Positions 36,336 to 46,223 of a stretch of 64,000 bases of DNA are shown one piece after another. The number at the start of each line of letters is the position of its first letter. Positions within the stretch are counted from its first letter, which is position 1. Origin of the DNA: Dyadobacter pollutisoli. Its GTDB lineage: Bacteria > Bacteroidota > Bacteroidia > Cytophagales > Spirosomataceae. The notes under the pieces were generated by a model that worked only from the letters and a program-made list of their open reading frames with translations, searched no databases and was not told where the DNA came from. The translations under genes were made by a program, and so were the position numbers. Where the stretch lies: NCBI RefSeq assembly GCF_026625565.1, contig NZ_CP112998.1, forward strand, positions 1,304,501 through 1,368,500. Direction: 5' to 3'.

Positions 36336-36698
36336 TTATGAAAGATATTTATTTACCTGGGAAAGTATTGCCGCCAAATCATATGGTTTGGTCAGGTACA
36401 TATCAGCATGGCTTTTTCGGGCAAGTTCGGGTAGGTTGTGTTCGCCAGAGCATAGAATTACCGGAAGCTTTTCGGTCTCTGGATGCGTTTTTAGCTCCTT
36501 ACATATATCTGCTCCGGACTTGGAAGAGCCCGCTATCCTTACGTCCAGCAGGACCAGGTCTGGGTGCAAGAGATTGATGTAATCTGTGTCAAGCAGATTC
36601 GGAGAAAATATCACATCGTATCCCGAATCGCGAAAAACAATCCTCAAAAGTTCTAATAGGTCGTGGTCGTCCTCAATGATTAATACTCGTTTTTTCAC
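36336..36698 (-). CDS. Stand-alone response-regulator receiver domain
   Basis: 120 residues, a single receiver: acidic pocket ED(10)D, phospho-acceptor Asp52 (LVLLDVRIAGSSKSGADICK), Ser switch (VILCSGEH) and Lys at the end of beta-5 (ADMYLTKPYDLAAIL). No output domain, so it is a phospho-relay or protein-binding element like CheY or Spo0F. Its partner kinase is not adjacent. The DUF892 gene follows by 9 bases. Confidence 0.92.
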   Translation of the reverse strand: MKKRVLIIEDDHDLLELLRIVFRDSGYDVIFSPNLLDTDYINLLHPDLVLLDVRIAGSSKSGADICKELKTHPETEKLPVILCSGEHNLPELARKSHADMYLTKPYDLAAILSQVNKYLS

Positions 36699-36896
36699 CG
36701 ATATAAGATTTGCAGGTCTTTTAAGGATGGAGCAAATTCTATGCCAGAAATGTTCGTTCGTTAATTTTTGTATTTTCTTTTGTTCTTGGATCGGTTAATT
36801 GACTGGGACTAAATGTGGTGGATATTGCACATAGGAAAGTAAATATACAAAACGATCGCGCCGCGGATTAGATCCAAAAATAAATGTGTGGGATGC

Positions 36897-37325
36897 TTAT
36901 TTCGCATCAGTCAATAAGGCTGATCCAAACAAATGATTAAACTGCTGACAATGGATCAGCGCATATTTATATTCGGTAAAATCAGGCTTTCCGTTTATTT
37001 CATATACCTGTGTTCCCCGGGTAGATTTCAATGAACCCAAATCGATAAAATCTTTCGGCGTGGCCTGTTTAGAAAGATATACGTGCAGGTCAGGGCCATT
37101 GTTAGTGCTGAATTGGTCGAGAACAAGGCTATATTTCTGGTCAGCGGTAATGATCCTGGCCGTACCTGAAACGGATTCTCCGCCTACTCCTGTAAAGCTT
37201 CCTTTTGCATTGACGACGGCCAGACTGTCCACCGTTTCCATCAATGGTTCGACCGGCGTGTTTTCTTCTCTTTTGCAGTTGGTTAAGACCATTCCCAGCA
37301 AAACAACGAAAGTGATGGTTTTCAT
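36897..37325 (-). CDS. DM13-domain lipoprotein
   Basis: About 142 residues from ATG 37325, which starts a lipoprotein signal (MKTITFVVLLGMVLTN, lipid Cys17); the in-frame ATG at 37409 gives no signal. The rest is a DM13 domain: KGSFTGVGGESVSGTARIIT, LVLDQFSTNNGPDLHVYLSK, LGSLKSTRGTQVYEIN and ALIHCQQFNHLFGSALL with its conserved Cys. DM13 domains are proposed to take part in electron transfer or to bind small ligands; the role here is unknown. Confidence 0.88.
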   Translation of the reverse strand: MKTITFVVLLGMVLTNCKREENTPVEPLMETVDSLAVVNAKGSFTGVGGESVSGTARIITADQKYSLVLDQFSTNNGPDLHVYLSKQATPKDFIDLGSLKSTRGTQVYEINGKPDFTEYKYALIHCQQFNHLFGSALLTDAK

Positions 37326-37458
37326 GATATTCAGATTTTTTAGTTTAACATTAAACGAATAAGAATCATCCACTATAAATATCGCTGACGATAGCTCGGA
37401 AATGTTCAATTACAGTCCGGTCGGCAGCAGTTTTGGTGTTATATTTGGGTCTGATCGA

Positions 37459-38007
37459 TTATTTGTTTTCAGAAACCCGGGCCGATAAGTCGAGCTCGAA
37501 ATCGAGCTTCACTTTGTCGGACATCCCCAGTGTATTTCCGCCGAATTTCCAATCTTTCCGGTTGATATCTACTGTTCCTCTCATGACGGCGTTAGCACCT
37601 GTTTTCGTGAAAGTGAAAGGGATCATTACGCTCTTGGTAACGGTTTTGAGCGTCAGATCAAATGTTCCGGTATATCCTGCGGGTGCCTTCTCTATTTTAG
37701 TGGACCTCATTGCAATTTTGGGGTATTTCGATACCTCGAAAAACTGATCCTTCTCTTTTAAATGCCGGTCCCTCAGACTGTTGTTGGTGGACAGGGTGGC
37801 GGCATCCACACTTCCCGAAATGCTGGCTGTTTCCGGGCGAAGGATGTCAAAAACAATGGTTCCCTTAAATCCTTTGAATGTCCCGTCCACATCGGCCCCA
37901 AACATGCTGACCTGAAAAGATATACTCGTGCTTTGCACGTTCCATGTTTGTGCTTTCAGCAGGATAGGGGCCATGATACAGGCGGCAAGCAACAAGTACT
38001 TTGTCAT
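37459..38007 (-). CDS. YceI family periplasmic protein (second copy)
   Basis: 182 residues with a signal peptide (MTKYLLLAACIMAPILLKAQ). YceI fold: WNVQSTSISFQVSMFGADVD, SISGSVDAATLSTNNSLRDR, HLKEKDQFFEVSKYPKIAM, then TGTFDLTLKTVTKSVMIPF. The sequence is clearly different from the YceI at 14516. A tight hairpin lies 15 bases upstream of its start. Confidence 0.92.
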   Translation of the reverse strand: MTKYLLLAACIMAPILLKAQTWNVQSTSISFQVSMFGADVDGTFKGFKGTIVFDILRPETASISGSVDAATLSTNNSLRDRHLKEKDQFFEVSKYPKIAMRSTKIEKAPAGYTGTFDLTLKTVTKSVMIPFTFTKTGANAVMRGTVDINRKDWKFGGNTLGMSDKVKLDFELDLSARVSENK

Positions 38008-38021
38008 AGGTTAGGTTATTT

Positions 38022-38044
38022 CTTTGAAGCACTTTGCTTCAAAG
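38022..38044. promoter_or_regulatory. Perfect hairpin in the YceI leader
   Basis: CTTTGAAGCA (38022-38031) pairs with TGCTTCAAAG (38035-38044) over 10 bases around a 3-base loop. It lies 15 bases before the start codon at 38007 on the minus strand, so it would be in the 5' leader or at the operator. Confidence 0.4.
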
Positions 38045-38137
38045 AACATGCCGGAAATTCCAAGGGGGTAAAAACGGCCTTTGTTGGCTAATTCGAAACA
38101 TTTACGGATCATCTGGTTCCATGCCAGGAAAACTGAT

Positions 38138-38153
38138 TTACGATATTTCGTAA
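38138..38153. promoter_or_regulatory. Palindrome TTACGA-TATT-TCGTAA
   Basis: A perfect 6-base dyad; TTTCGTAA recurs (as TTTCGTAAG) about 16 bases further on. Possible operator of a dimeric regulator for the YceI gene or for the lost gene that follows. No regulator can be assigned. Confidence 0.3.
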
Positions 38154-38177
38154 CCTTCCTACTGTTTCGTAAGAAAC

Positions 38178-38348
38178 CATTTTATCTTAGTAATCGGAGC
38201 AACAGGCTCACAAAGTAAGGGTGTGGTAAATGCCCTTGTCCATGAAATTGCCGCTGGTGAACTTCCATATCAGCATCACACGTATCTGCGGACATTAGAG
38301 CAAAGAGTTTATTGCAGAAGCCACCGTGAACAGTATTCCGAGGACTGA
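38178..38348 (+). pseudogene. Remnant of an NmrA/Rossmann-type NAD(P)-binding gene
   Basis: The plus strand reads FILVIGATGSQSKGVVNALV, the dinucleotide-binding start of NmrA-like proteins. It then continues for about 35 unrelated-looking residues to TGA at 38346-38348. There is no ATG, and the frame is cut by a stop upstream. It lies in the 354-base gap between the YceI and glycoside hydrolase genes. Confidence 0.4.
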
Positions 38349-38361
38349 TCCGTTTTTGTTA

Positions 38362-40041
38362 TTATTTTTTGCTCTCAATTAAAAGATAGATAGCCGATAG
38401 ACCATTTACCTTCATTTTAACTCCTTGTTTGGTGCTTCTTGTCCAGGCAGGGATTTCTGCCAAGGCCTCGGAAGGGCCGCCTTTTGAATATTTTGGATTT
38501 GATATTCCATTGATGGCAATTTTTTCCGACCAGATATTGCCGTCATCGTATTTTGACAATTCGTACCAGTAATAATTATCGCCTATTTTAAGGTCAGGGA
38601 TATCGACCTGGAATGACTGCTCAGTATTCGATTTATTAACAATCAGCATTCCAATTCCACCGCCTTCATAGGATGATGCAAAAGTCAATAAATTACCATT
38701 GTCGGGGACAATTTGTTTTTTGATCATTTTGTCGCCAATGATCTTATTGATGTAATACAAATGATAGAAGGGTGGATAGGGTTCTGAATCCGCCAATAGA
38801 GAATCGCGATGGCTGAACATACCGAAATCACCTTTGTCCCCTCGCCAATAATCTTTCAATGCAAAATAGCAGGATGCACCGAATCCAATTTCCTGCATGG
38901 AACAAAATGCAGAAACGGCTTGTAGCCCTCCAACCTGCGTCGTTTGATGTGGCGATTTGATGTTCCATTCCGTTAATGCCAAAGGCACATGCTTAACATG
39001 TGCTTTATCCAGTTTTCCGAATATAAATTTCTGTAATCCTTTCGGGACATTAAAGCTGTTAATTATTTCCCTGGGGGTTTTTTCTTTATTCAAGAAGTAG
39101 GAGTGTACCGAGATAAAATCTGCGTAATTGCCACCGTCGCTTTTTCTTAATTCCGGTGCTAATAGCTCGTTCCAATTCTTTGTAACATGCTTGCCACTGC
39201 CGTCCCATACATGATCGTCATCCGCAAAAATTGCTCCTATGTATATTTCCGATCCGATCTGTTTGGCAGCGGCCCGCATGGAATCTGCAAATACCCTAAA
39301 ATGCTTGCCGTAAAGCTTACCATTAATATACTCAGGTTGACCATCTTTATTCAAGGTAGTATCAATACGAAATCCACCTTCCCAGCAAGCATAAGTTTCA
39401 TTACCTACTTCCCAGTACTTCGTTCTGCCTTTATCAAACCTAACCCAATCTGCGGCTAGTGAGGCTGCTTTTGCCACGGGATCTGCACTTGTGCCGTATC
39501 GGGCGTAGGCATAGTTAACCGTAATAATTCCTCCTGATTTTACTGAGTCAAGAAATGCATAATATTTAGCGGTATTCATTTTCCAGCTGATATCTTCTGT
39601 GCCGTCTCCAAAGCCAGTCCATTCGCCATTGTAGGTCAATGATTTGGATGGCAAATCAGCTGGTAATCCTTTAAAGAAATACGCATTACTTGCGTCGCCA
39701 CCGGGGAACCTTATCAGACTTGGGTTCCAACCAGAAACCAATTTCGAGAATTTGCTGTCGGCCGAATAATCGCCGGTATAAGTGGTTGCATTGACTCCCG
39801 AGATATGCCTGGAAACCTTGTTTATCTTGGCATCATAGTACACCGTAATTTTTGAATTGACTTTTTCGATAGCCCGCTCTTTGCTTGGAATCGATTGTGG
39901 TTTTTTAAAAGTTCTGGCTTGCCAGTCGTTAACAAATAGTCCATGGTCCGGAACGGGGTTCTGGCCATTGACATGACCGGATAGGATGGTAGCCAGAAAG
40001 AAGAAAAATGCCGTGTTTACGCTAAAGAAAATTGATCTCAT
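38362..40041 (-). CDS. Clan GH-A glycoside hydrolase (family not assigned)
   Basis: 559 residues with a signal peptide (residues 1-26, ending HVNGQ). The catalytic (beta/alpha)8 barrel spans about 60-450. Acid/base Glu215 follows Asn in WEVGNETYACWEGG, and the nucleophile is Glu358 in LALTEWN, the pairing typical of clan GH-A. The N-terminal ISGVNA and LIRFPGGDASNAYFF resemble GH51/GH39-like arabinosidases. A C-terminal beta domain follows. It is the last gene downstream of the susC/susD set, so it is the probable substrate-cleaving enzyme of this locus; the polysaccharide is not identified. Confidence 0.8.
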   Translation of the reverse strand: MRSIFFSVNTAFFFFLATILSGHVNGQNPVPDHGLFVNDWQARTFKKPQSIPSKERAIEKVNSKITVYYDAKINKVSRHISGVNATTYTGDYSADSKFSKLVSGWNPSLIRFPGGDASNAYFFKGLPADLPSKSLTYNGEWTGFGDGTEDISWKMNTAKYYAFLDSVKSGGIITVNYAYARYGTSADPVAKAASLAADWVRFDKGRTKYWEVGNETYACWEGGFRIDTTLNKDGQPEYINGKLYGKHFRVFADSMRAAAKQIGSEIYIGAIFADDDHVWDGSGKHVTKNWNELLAPELRKSDGGNYADFISVHSYFLNKEKTPREIINSFNVPKGLQKFIFGKLDKAHVKHVPLALTEWNIKSPHQTTQVGGLQAVSAFCSMQEIGFGASCYFALKDYWRGDKGDFGMFSHRDSLLADSEPYPPFYHLYYINKIIGDKMIKKQIVPDNGNLLTFASSYEGGGIGMLIVNKSNTEQSFQVDIPDLKIGDNYYWYELSKYDDGNIWSEKIAINGISNPKYSKGGPSEALAEIPAWTRSTKQGVKMKVNGLSAIYLLIESKK

Positions 40042-40146
40042 GTTTTATTAATGGATGATGGAAATAGGATATGCGATTTTTAAAATGAGCGGCAGGCCAA
40101 GCTGGTAAACCAGCCTTGCCTGCCGTGCTTAGCTGAAAACTGGCTA

Positions 40147-41313
40147 TCATTTCTTCACAATCCGGAAGTTGTCTACACTGCCGTTGAAGGACGCAATGGC
40201 TACATCGGGCGTGTTGAACAATACTTTCAGATCGGTGACCTTAGATACATCGGCAATAGTATTACCTGCATTATTCCTGAATTCGGAAAGTTCGATGACG
40301 GCCGTTTTCCAGCCGTTGGTTTGGTAACCGGTGGCGGCATATTCGGTCGAATTCCAGGGCTGGAAAAAATAAAAATATTCTTTCCCGTCGGCAGTAACGG
40401 TAATCTCGTATTTACCCGCTTTCCAGGATTCAACGATGTTATGCTCGAACTTGAACTGCCTGTCGGCAGCAGCACCAGCAGGCAGTTTGAAGTCGAAATA
40501 GCAGGTTGAAAACACCCAGCCGTCATTGTAGCCGGCAGCAGGCAATTTGGTCTGCTTGATCCTTGAAAACTTGCCAGAAATAGCGCCGGAATCGGTGGCA
40601 GCGATGATGGGCGCGCCGCCCCAGCATACTTCTGATCCCCAGGTAGTTGCTGGAACGTCGAAGTTCACCATGTGCCCTTCCAGATCATTCATTTTGAAAG
40701 TAGTTTTGGCAATGCCAAACTCGCCTTCAACGGTTATACTCCCAATCACATCGGTTGCGGGCATTTTGGCGGTGATCTGCTTTGGGGTACTGCTCACCAC
40801 CTGTAATGCGGTCGTCCCCAGTTTCACCGTTTTGATATTATAGAAATAATCCCCGTTGATCACCACCGTGGCGCCGGGCTTTACAAATTCCGAATACAAA
40901 CCCGAGATCACGGGTTGGGGTGCTATAAGTACGAAGTCGTAAGTCGCTTCGCCACCTTTGGTCAGCACCTTGATTTTACTGGAAACACCCGCATCCGCCG
41001 CCTTGGTAGGTGCATTGGCCGGAATGGTGACGATGATATTGGAGTTACTGCCCAACGCCGAATTGAAACTCGCGTCGAAATCATTGAAATAGACCTTCAA
41101 AACGCTGCCTAAATTCTGGCCCTGAACCACAATCAGGGTGCCCGGCAATGCGCCGTTAAGCGAACTGTCGGCCTTAGTCGGATCCAGCAGGCGCACATTG
41201 CTGATAGTGGGCGCACCGTCGAGCTCATTTTCGTTACAGCTCTGCAAAGAGAGCAGCATTCCTGCGCTCATCAAAAGTCCCAAACCTGTTTTATATATAT
41301 TTTTGAAATTCAT
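40147..41313 (-). CDS. Surface glycan-binding lipoprotein (SGBP, IPT/TIG repeats)
   Basis: 388 residues with a lipoprotein signal (lipid Cys26, LLSLQSC). Two IPT/TIG-like sandwich repeats (about 33-130 and 130-210: PGTLIVVQGQNLGSVLKVYF, PGATVVINGDYFYNIKTVKL) precede a C-terminal binding domain (about 215-388, VNFDVPATTWGSEVCWGG through VAIASFNGSVDNFRIVKK). That domain resembles the xyloglucan-binding SGBP-B domain of Bacteroides. It follows SusD by 18 bases, in the usual position. Confidence 0.88.
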   Translation of the reverse strand: MNFKNIYKTGLGLLMSAGMLLSLQSCNENELDGAPTISNVRLLDPTKADSSLNGALPGTLIVVQGQNLGSVLKVYFNDFDASFNSALGSNSNIIVTIPANAPTKAADAGVSSKIKVLTKGGEATYDFVLIAPQPVISGLYSEFVKPGATVVINGDYFYNIKTVKLGTTALQVVSSTPKQITAKMPATDVIGSITVEGEFGIAKTTFKMNDLEGHMVNFDVPATTWGSEVCWGGAPIIAATDSGAISGKFSRIKQTKLPAAGYNDGWVFSTCYFDFKLPAGAAADRQFKFEHNIVESWKAGKYEITVTADGKEYFYFFQPWNSTEYAATGYQTNGWKTAVIELSEFRNNAGNTIADVSKVTDLKVLFNTPDVAIASFNGSVDNFRIVKK

Positions 41314-41331
41314 ATTGGTCGTAGATTAGGG

Positions 41332-42957
41332 TTAGTCAACAAGTTTTGAGAAATCAAATGCGACCGACTCGTTTTTAAGCGACGGCGCATTGACGATCTC
41401 GGCCTCAGGAAACGGCAGGTACAGCGTAGCGGCTGTCAGTGGGTAGAACTCAGCCGGAGAATAAGTCACATTGTACTTTTTAGGACTGATAGAGCCCGCT
41501 ACATAACTCATCGCATAGTTTTCTTTATGCTGAGCAGCCGTGTAGGCAGTGGCTTTCACGGGATTGAAATAATACCACCGGACAATCTCATTCCACGAGT
41601 TGCCTTCAAACACAGTCTCGATCCTTCTCTCGTTGAAAATATCCTCGAAAGTCAGGGAAGTCTTATTGGGCATACCGGCCCTTTTGCGCACCAGATTGAA
41701 GTATTCCAAAGCTTTGCCATCGGATGTGGTAGCACTGTTTCCCAACACCGCGTCCGCGTAGATCAGGTATACTTCTGCCAGACGCAGCATATAGGAATTG
41801 ATATTGGCCGACATAAACCCACCCAAACCTCCATTATCCGCAGGCGAGCCGATAATGTATTTTTTAATCGCCGAGAATGCATCAGGTCTGGTATATTTCA
41901 AACCGCCGGAAGCTTTTTGGATAGCGGGATAAACATCGCCGTCGAACATGCCGGTAGCCTTTCTGCGCAGGGAATCGGCCGGATTTTCGGTAAAATACTT
42001 CACCAGATCAGCCGAAAGGCCCTGTGCGGCTCCCCAGCCATCGCCGGTGCCGGTAATGTTGGCATCATAAGCATAGTAGGCCTGGAAGGAATTATTGACG
42101 CCCCACGGACTGTTCAAAGGCATCCATTGTAGCGAGAAAAGGCTCTCCGGGTTGTTTTTTGAGGCATTGTTGTTCGCGCTTTCGAACAGCTCCCCGTAAG
42201 TTGCCGCCAGTGTCAGCCCGCTTTGAGTGATCACGCTCTCGGCATAATGCTTGGCGCTGTCCAGATCGGATTGGTTGCGGATCCCGTTCTGGTTCAATCC
42301 AGCGCGCATCAGGTACGTACGTGCCAGCATTCCCTGGGCTGAGTATTTGGTCAGGCGGCCCTGCACGGAAGTGGCGGGCAGGTTTTCAGCAGCGAAGCGG
42401 TAATCCTGGATAAGCAGTTTCCAGACATCCTCGATCCTGTTACGCACTGGCGCTTCGTTGAGTTGGGCCACATTGTCGTACACAATAGGAACCGCTCCCC
42501 AGTTGGCAACTAGGTAATAATAGGCCGTAGCACGCATAAAACGGCATTCACCCAGTCCTTGTGCTTTACCCGCTGCCGAAGCGGTGCTGCCCTGGGCTTC
42601 CTTGATCGCCTTATAGGCATTATTACTTTGGGCGATAATCTTGTAAAACGATTTATAACCCGGCAAAAGGTTACTTACGTCCGTCGACGAGATCGCGTGC
42701 TTGATGTAGGCCGTCCGGTCATTGGAGTTCAGGTTACCCGCGCGGGCTTCCTGAAAGGCCATACTGGCTTTATCATTGAAGTCGAACCAAACGATATTGT
42801 AAAGCGGAGCGGTCCCGGCCAGAATTTCAGCATCGGTTTTGTAAAAGTTGCCCGAAGTAATGGCATCCAGCGGTGGACGATCGAGAAAATCCTCGCCGCA
42901 TCCCTGCATGAGCATCAGCGCTCCAATGGCTGCTATGAACTTGTTTTTGAATTGCAT
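41332..42957 (-). CDS. SusD/RagB family nutrient-binding lipoprotein
   Basis: 541 residues, lipoprotein signal with Cys20 (GALMLMQGC), followed by EDFLDRPPLDAITSGNFYKT, the SusD start. TPR-like helices follow (KAQGLGECRFMRATAYYYLV, VWKLLIQDYRFAAENLP). The C-terminal half has SMLRLAEVYLIYADAVLGNS-type and NLVRKRAGMPNKTSLTFEDI motifs, with FNERRIETVFEG. It caps the SusC barrel on the cell surface and binds the glycan. Spacing to SusC is 47 bases. Confidence 0.95.
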   Translation of the reverse strand: MQFKNKFIAAIGALMLMQGCGEDFLDRPPLDAITSGNFYKTDAEILAGTAPLYNIVWFDFNDKASMAFQEARAGNLNSNDRTAYIKHAISSTDVSNLLPGYKSFYKIIAQSNNAYKAIKEAQGSTASAAGKAQGLGECRFMRATAYYYLVANWGAVPIVYDNVAQLNEAPVRNRIEDVWKLLIQDYRFAAENLPATSVQGRLTKYSAQGMLARTYLMRAGLNQNGIRNQSDLDSAKHYAESVITQSGLTLAATYGELFESANNNASKNNPESLFSLQWMPLNSPWGVNNSFQAYYAYDANITGTGDGWGAAQGLSADLVKYFTENPADSLRRKATGMFDGDVYPAIQKASGGLKYTRPDAFSAIKKYIIGSPADNGGLGGFMSANINSYMLRLAEVYLIYADAVLGNSATTSDGKALEYFNLVRKRAGMPNKTSLTFEDIFNERRIETVFEGNSWNEIVRWYYFNPVKATAYTAAQHKENYAMSYVAGSISPKKYNVTYSPAEFYPLTAATLYLPFPEAEIVNAPSLKNESVAFDFSKLVD

Positions 42958-43004
42958 ATAGAAATATTTTTGAAATTGATGTTGTGCCCGGTTGCCCGTT
43001 CTTC

Positions 43005-46000
43005 TTAAAAATCCGCAAGCAGCCCGAAAGAATACATCCGCACCGAAGGGTAACGGCCCGTATCCACACCGGCCATAATGGTCCCGCCGTAATTGACCAT
43101 ACCAATCTCAGGGTCATAGCCTTTGTATTTGGTCATAGTAAACAAGTTTTGCGCCCCCACAGATGCCTTCAAACCTCTGATAAAAAGGTCTTTCAACATC
43201 GATTTCGGTAAGTTGTAGCTCAGGGTGATGTTTTTGAGCCGCACGTAGGTCCCGTCTTCGATGAAGTTGGTACTCATCCGGTTGTTTCCATTGGGATCGC
43301 CCGGTGCGATACGCGGGATGGCGTAGCCGGGGTTGGTAAGCGTCACCGTTTCGGCAGCTGCCGGATCGTAAGTGCTTGGCTTTGCATAGTTGGCCACCGA
43401 TTTCCATTGGTTGCCGAACACACCACTGTTAGCCGGGATTTCGGCCCGGTAGCGCGGGTAGTTCAGAATATCGTTTTTGAAGCTTCCGGTCAGGAATGCA
43501 TTCAGCTCGAAGTTCTTGTAGCTCATGTTGTTGTTAAAGCCCAATGTGAACTTCGGCCACGGGTTACCGATTACCGTGCGGTCTTCTGCGTCGATCACAC
43601 CATCCCCATTCAGGTCACTGAACTTGGTGTCGCCTACCCACGTCCCGGTTGCCGGATTTACCGTCATCTGCCCGTTGGAGGTCTGGATAGCGTGGTTTTT
43701 GATGTCGTTCGCATCCTGAAAAAGCCCGTCGGCAACGTATCCGGTGATCATGCTCGCAGGGTGGCCCATTTCGGTTTTGAAACCTATGGAAGTGGCATTC
43801 CAGGTCAGTGTGATTGGGTTCAGCAGCGAGCTAACCTTGTTGCGGTCTACCGACAGGTTGATACCCGTCTTCCAATAGAAGCCGCCTTTATCGATATTCA
43901 CGGTATTCAATGTAAAACCGATCCCACGGTTCTTCATCGATCCCGCATTCACGGCTGGCCAGCTCAGGTAACCCGGCGAATAGCCAATATCGCCTCCGTA
44001 CGTAAATGGATAGGAATTCACCGTAATCAGGCTGGTGATATTCTTGATATATGCATCCACGATCAGCTCCACGCGGTTGGAAAACATGTGCAGGTCAAGG
44101 CCTCCGTTGATGACGTCATCTTTCTCCCAGGTCAGGAACTCGTTGGCAAAGTTGGATGCCAAAAAGCCGGTTCCCCAACCTGTTGGAACCGTTTGCAGTG
44201 TTGAATAAATGGCATTGCCACCACTACCCTGATTTCCCGACCGACCGACTTCAAAGCGCAATTTCAAATCATTGACCGCCGGCACATTTTTCAGGAAAGG
44301 CTCTTCCGAAACGCGCCAGGCTACCGATACTGCCGGGAAGTTGCCCCAGCGGCGCCCCTGACGGAATGCCGAGGAACCATCCATCCGGTAAGTTCCCTGC
44401 AAGAAATACCGCTCGTTGAAGCTGTAATTCACTCGGGCGAAGTAGGATTCGCGCGAGCCCGAGCCTTTGCCGCTGTTGTTACTTACATTTGAGATTACAG
44501 ACGCATCCCCGCCCGAAAGCTCTTGGATGGTATTGGTAATGAACTTTTTACGTGTAGCTGTCAGCGACTCATAGGTATTCTGCTGCGCTTCGTGACCAGC
44601 CATGATGTTGAGGCCATGTCTGCCGAGCTTCAAATCGTAGGCCAACCGGCTATGTAAGCTCCACCAGGTATTGGTATTCACCGAGCGCGTAGAAGCTGCC
44701 GCGTCCTGGGAAACGACATAACCTCCAATCGTGTACGACGGGTGGAACGAGTAGTATTTCAAAAACTCGGTGCTTCCATTCGCTTCGGTATGCCATACCA
44801 GGTTTTTGGCCAGTTTCACGTCCGCAAAAAGGCTTCCCAGAATGGATGTACGGCGGTTATAGTCATTATTGATCTTGGAGATCATCACCGGGTTTGAGAA
44901 CTGGAACTGGGTCGAAGTAGGCCCGCCCCAGCTTCCGTCCGGATTGGTTACCGCCACAGCCGGGTTTTGATCCAGGGCGAGCTGGATAATGCCCCCATTG
45001 TTGGTGTTGACCTTCTCTTCGGTAATACCCACGCTCATATTGGCACCAATTTTCAGCCAGCTTCGTGTCTGGTTTTCCAGGTTTAAACGGGCATTATAAC
45101 GCTTGAAGCCCGATCCTTCCACAATGCCTTTCTGGTTGAAATATTCTCCCGACATATAGTAAGTTGATCTCTCGGTACCGCCGCTCAGTCCCAGCGAGTA
45201 CTTTTGAAGCGTCGTCGGGCGAAAAAGCGCGCTTTGCCAGTCGGTACCATTGCCCAGCACAGACGGATCTGCAAAAGTTGGCTCGCTGGCCGTTCCACCC
45301 ACCGCGGCCGCCTCATTGCGGAACTGTGCATATTCGCGCAGGTTCATTACATCGATATGCTTCGGCTCTGCCTGGATGGTCACCAGGGAGTTAAAAGTCA
45401 CTTTGGCCTCACCCGCCTTTCCGCGCTTTGTCGTGATCATGACCACGCCATTGGCACCCACTGCGCCGTAAATAGCCGTAGCCGACGGTCCCTGCAATAC
45501 GTTGATGGTCTCGATATCGTCGGGATTAATGCTTGACAGGATATTTGAGAAACCGGTCGGATGATTATTAGGGTCATCCCTCATATTCTCAGGCTTAACC
45601 TGCACCCCGTCGATTACATATAATGGCTGCGTGCTTCCGGTGAGCGAGCTCAGTCCGCGGATCAGAACGGACGGTGCCGCACCGGGTTGTCCTGAGTTTT
45701 GCTGCACCATTACGTTTGCGGCACGGCCCTGTAAACCTTGTTCAAGGGAAGTATTGATGGTTTTGCTCAGATCTTTTCCCGAAACGGTTACCTGTGAGCT
45801 GGAAACGTCGGTTTTCTTCATTTCACCATACCCTACTACCACAACCTCGTCGAGCGAGGAGATACTTTCTTTTAATTGGATATCGATTCTGGTTTTGGTC
45901 CGGATCGGCACTTCCTGGGTCTCATATCCGATAAAGGAAATGACCAAAGTACTGCCAGGGGTTGCGTCTATGGAATAGTAGCCGTCCCCATTAGTGGTTG

Positions 46001-46223
46001 TACCATTGGAGGTACCCTTTACCACCACACTCGCGCCGGGAACGACACTGCCTCTTTCCAATGATACCACGGTACCCGTAATAGCTTTTTTCGATTCAGC
46101 CTGCGCGAAGGCGCCGGTGGCAGCGCACATGATTCCCAGTGATAGCAGGAGAGGTCGCAGCAACCCGGCCAGCAAATGCAGGCTCCGCTTTGCCCGCCTT
46201 GTTTTGTAAAAATTCTGTTGCAT
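43005..46223 (-). CDS. SusC/RagA family TonB-linked outer-membrane receptor
   Basis: 1072 residues. A long signal region (about 1-41) is followed by a carboxypeptidase-regulatory sandwich (about 45-130, ITGTVVSLERGSVVPGASVV). The TonB box/plug start is DEVVVVGYGEMKKTDVSSSQ, and NVLQGPSATAIYGAVGANGV marks the plug. The barrel runs to the terminal YSFGLLADF. There is no STN domain, so control is expected through the divergent hybrid regulator rather than a sigma/anti-sigma pair. It pairs with SusD to import oligosaccharides. Confidence 0.96.
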   Translation of the reverse strand: MQQNFYKTRRAKRSLHLLAGLLRPLLLSLGIMCAATGAFAQAESKKAITGTVVSLERGSVVPGASVVVKGTSNGTTTNGDGYYSIDATPGSTLVISFIGYETQEVPIRTKTRIDIQLKESISSLDEVVVVGYGEMKKTDVSSSQVTVSGKDLSKTINTSLEQGLQGRAANVMVQQNSGQPGAAPSVLIRGLSSLTGSTQPLYVIDGVQVKPENMRDDPNNHPTGFSNILSSINPDDIETINVLQGPSATAIYGAVGANGVVMITTKRGKAGEAKVTFNSLVTIQAEPKHIDVMNLREYAQFRNEAAAVGGTASEPTFADPSVLGNGTDWQSALFRPTTLQKYSLGLSGGTERSTYYMSGEYFNQKGIVEGSGFKRYNARLNLENQTRSWLKIGANMSVGITEEKVNTNNGGIIQLALDQNPAVAVTNPDGSWGGPTSTQFQFSNPVMISKINNDYNRRTSILGSLFADVKLAKNLVWHTEANGSTEFLKYYSFHPSYTIGGYVVSQDAAASTRSVNTNTWWSLHSRLAYDLKLGRHGLNIMAGHEAQQNTYESLTATRKKFITNTIQELSGGDASVISNVSNNSGKGSGSRESYFARVNYSFNERYFLQGTYRMDGSSAFRQGRRWGNFPAVSVAWRVSEEPFLKNVPAVNDLKLRFEVGRSGNQGSGGNAIYSTLQTVPTGWGTGFLASNFANEFLTWEKDDVINGGLDLHMFSNRVELIVDAYIKNITSLITVNSYPFTYGGDIGYSPGYLSWPAVNAGSMKNRGIGFTLNTVNIDKGGFYWKTGINLSVDRNKVSSLLNPITLTWNATSIGFKTEMGHPASMITGYVADGLFQDANDIKNHAIQTSNGQMTVNPATGTWVGDTKFSDLNGDGVIDAEDRTVIGNPWPKFTLGFNNNMSYKNFELNAFLTGSFKNDILNYPRYRAEIPANSGVFGNQWKSVANYAKPSTYDPAAAETVTLTNPGYAIPRIAPGDPNGNNRMSTNFIEDGTYVRLKNITLSYNLPKSMLKDLFIRGLKASVGAQNLFTMTKYKGYDPEIGMVNYGGTIMAGVDTGRYPSVRMYSFGLLADF

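Noticed and set aside
41527..42132. 201-codon plus-strand frame opposite susD
   Set aside because: Antisense shadow of SusD coding sequence with no protein features of its own.
43407..44204. 265-codon plus-strand frame opposite susC
   Set aside because: It lies wholly inside a conserved SusC barrel on the other strand, and its product resembles nothing known.
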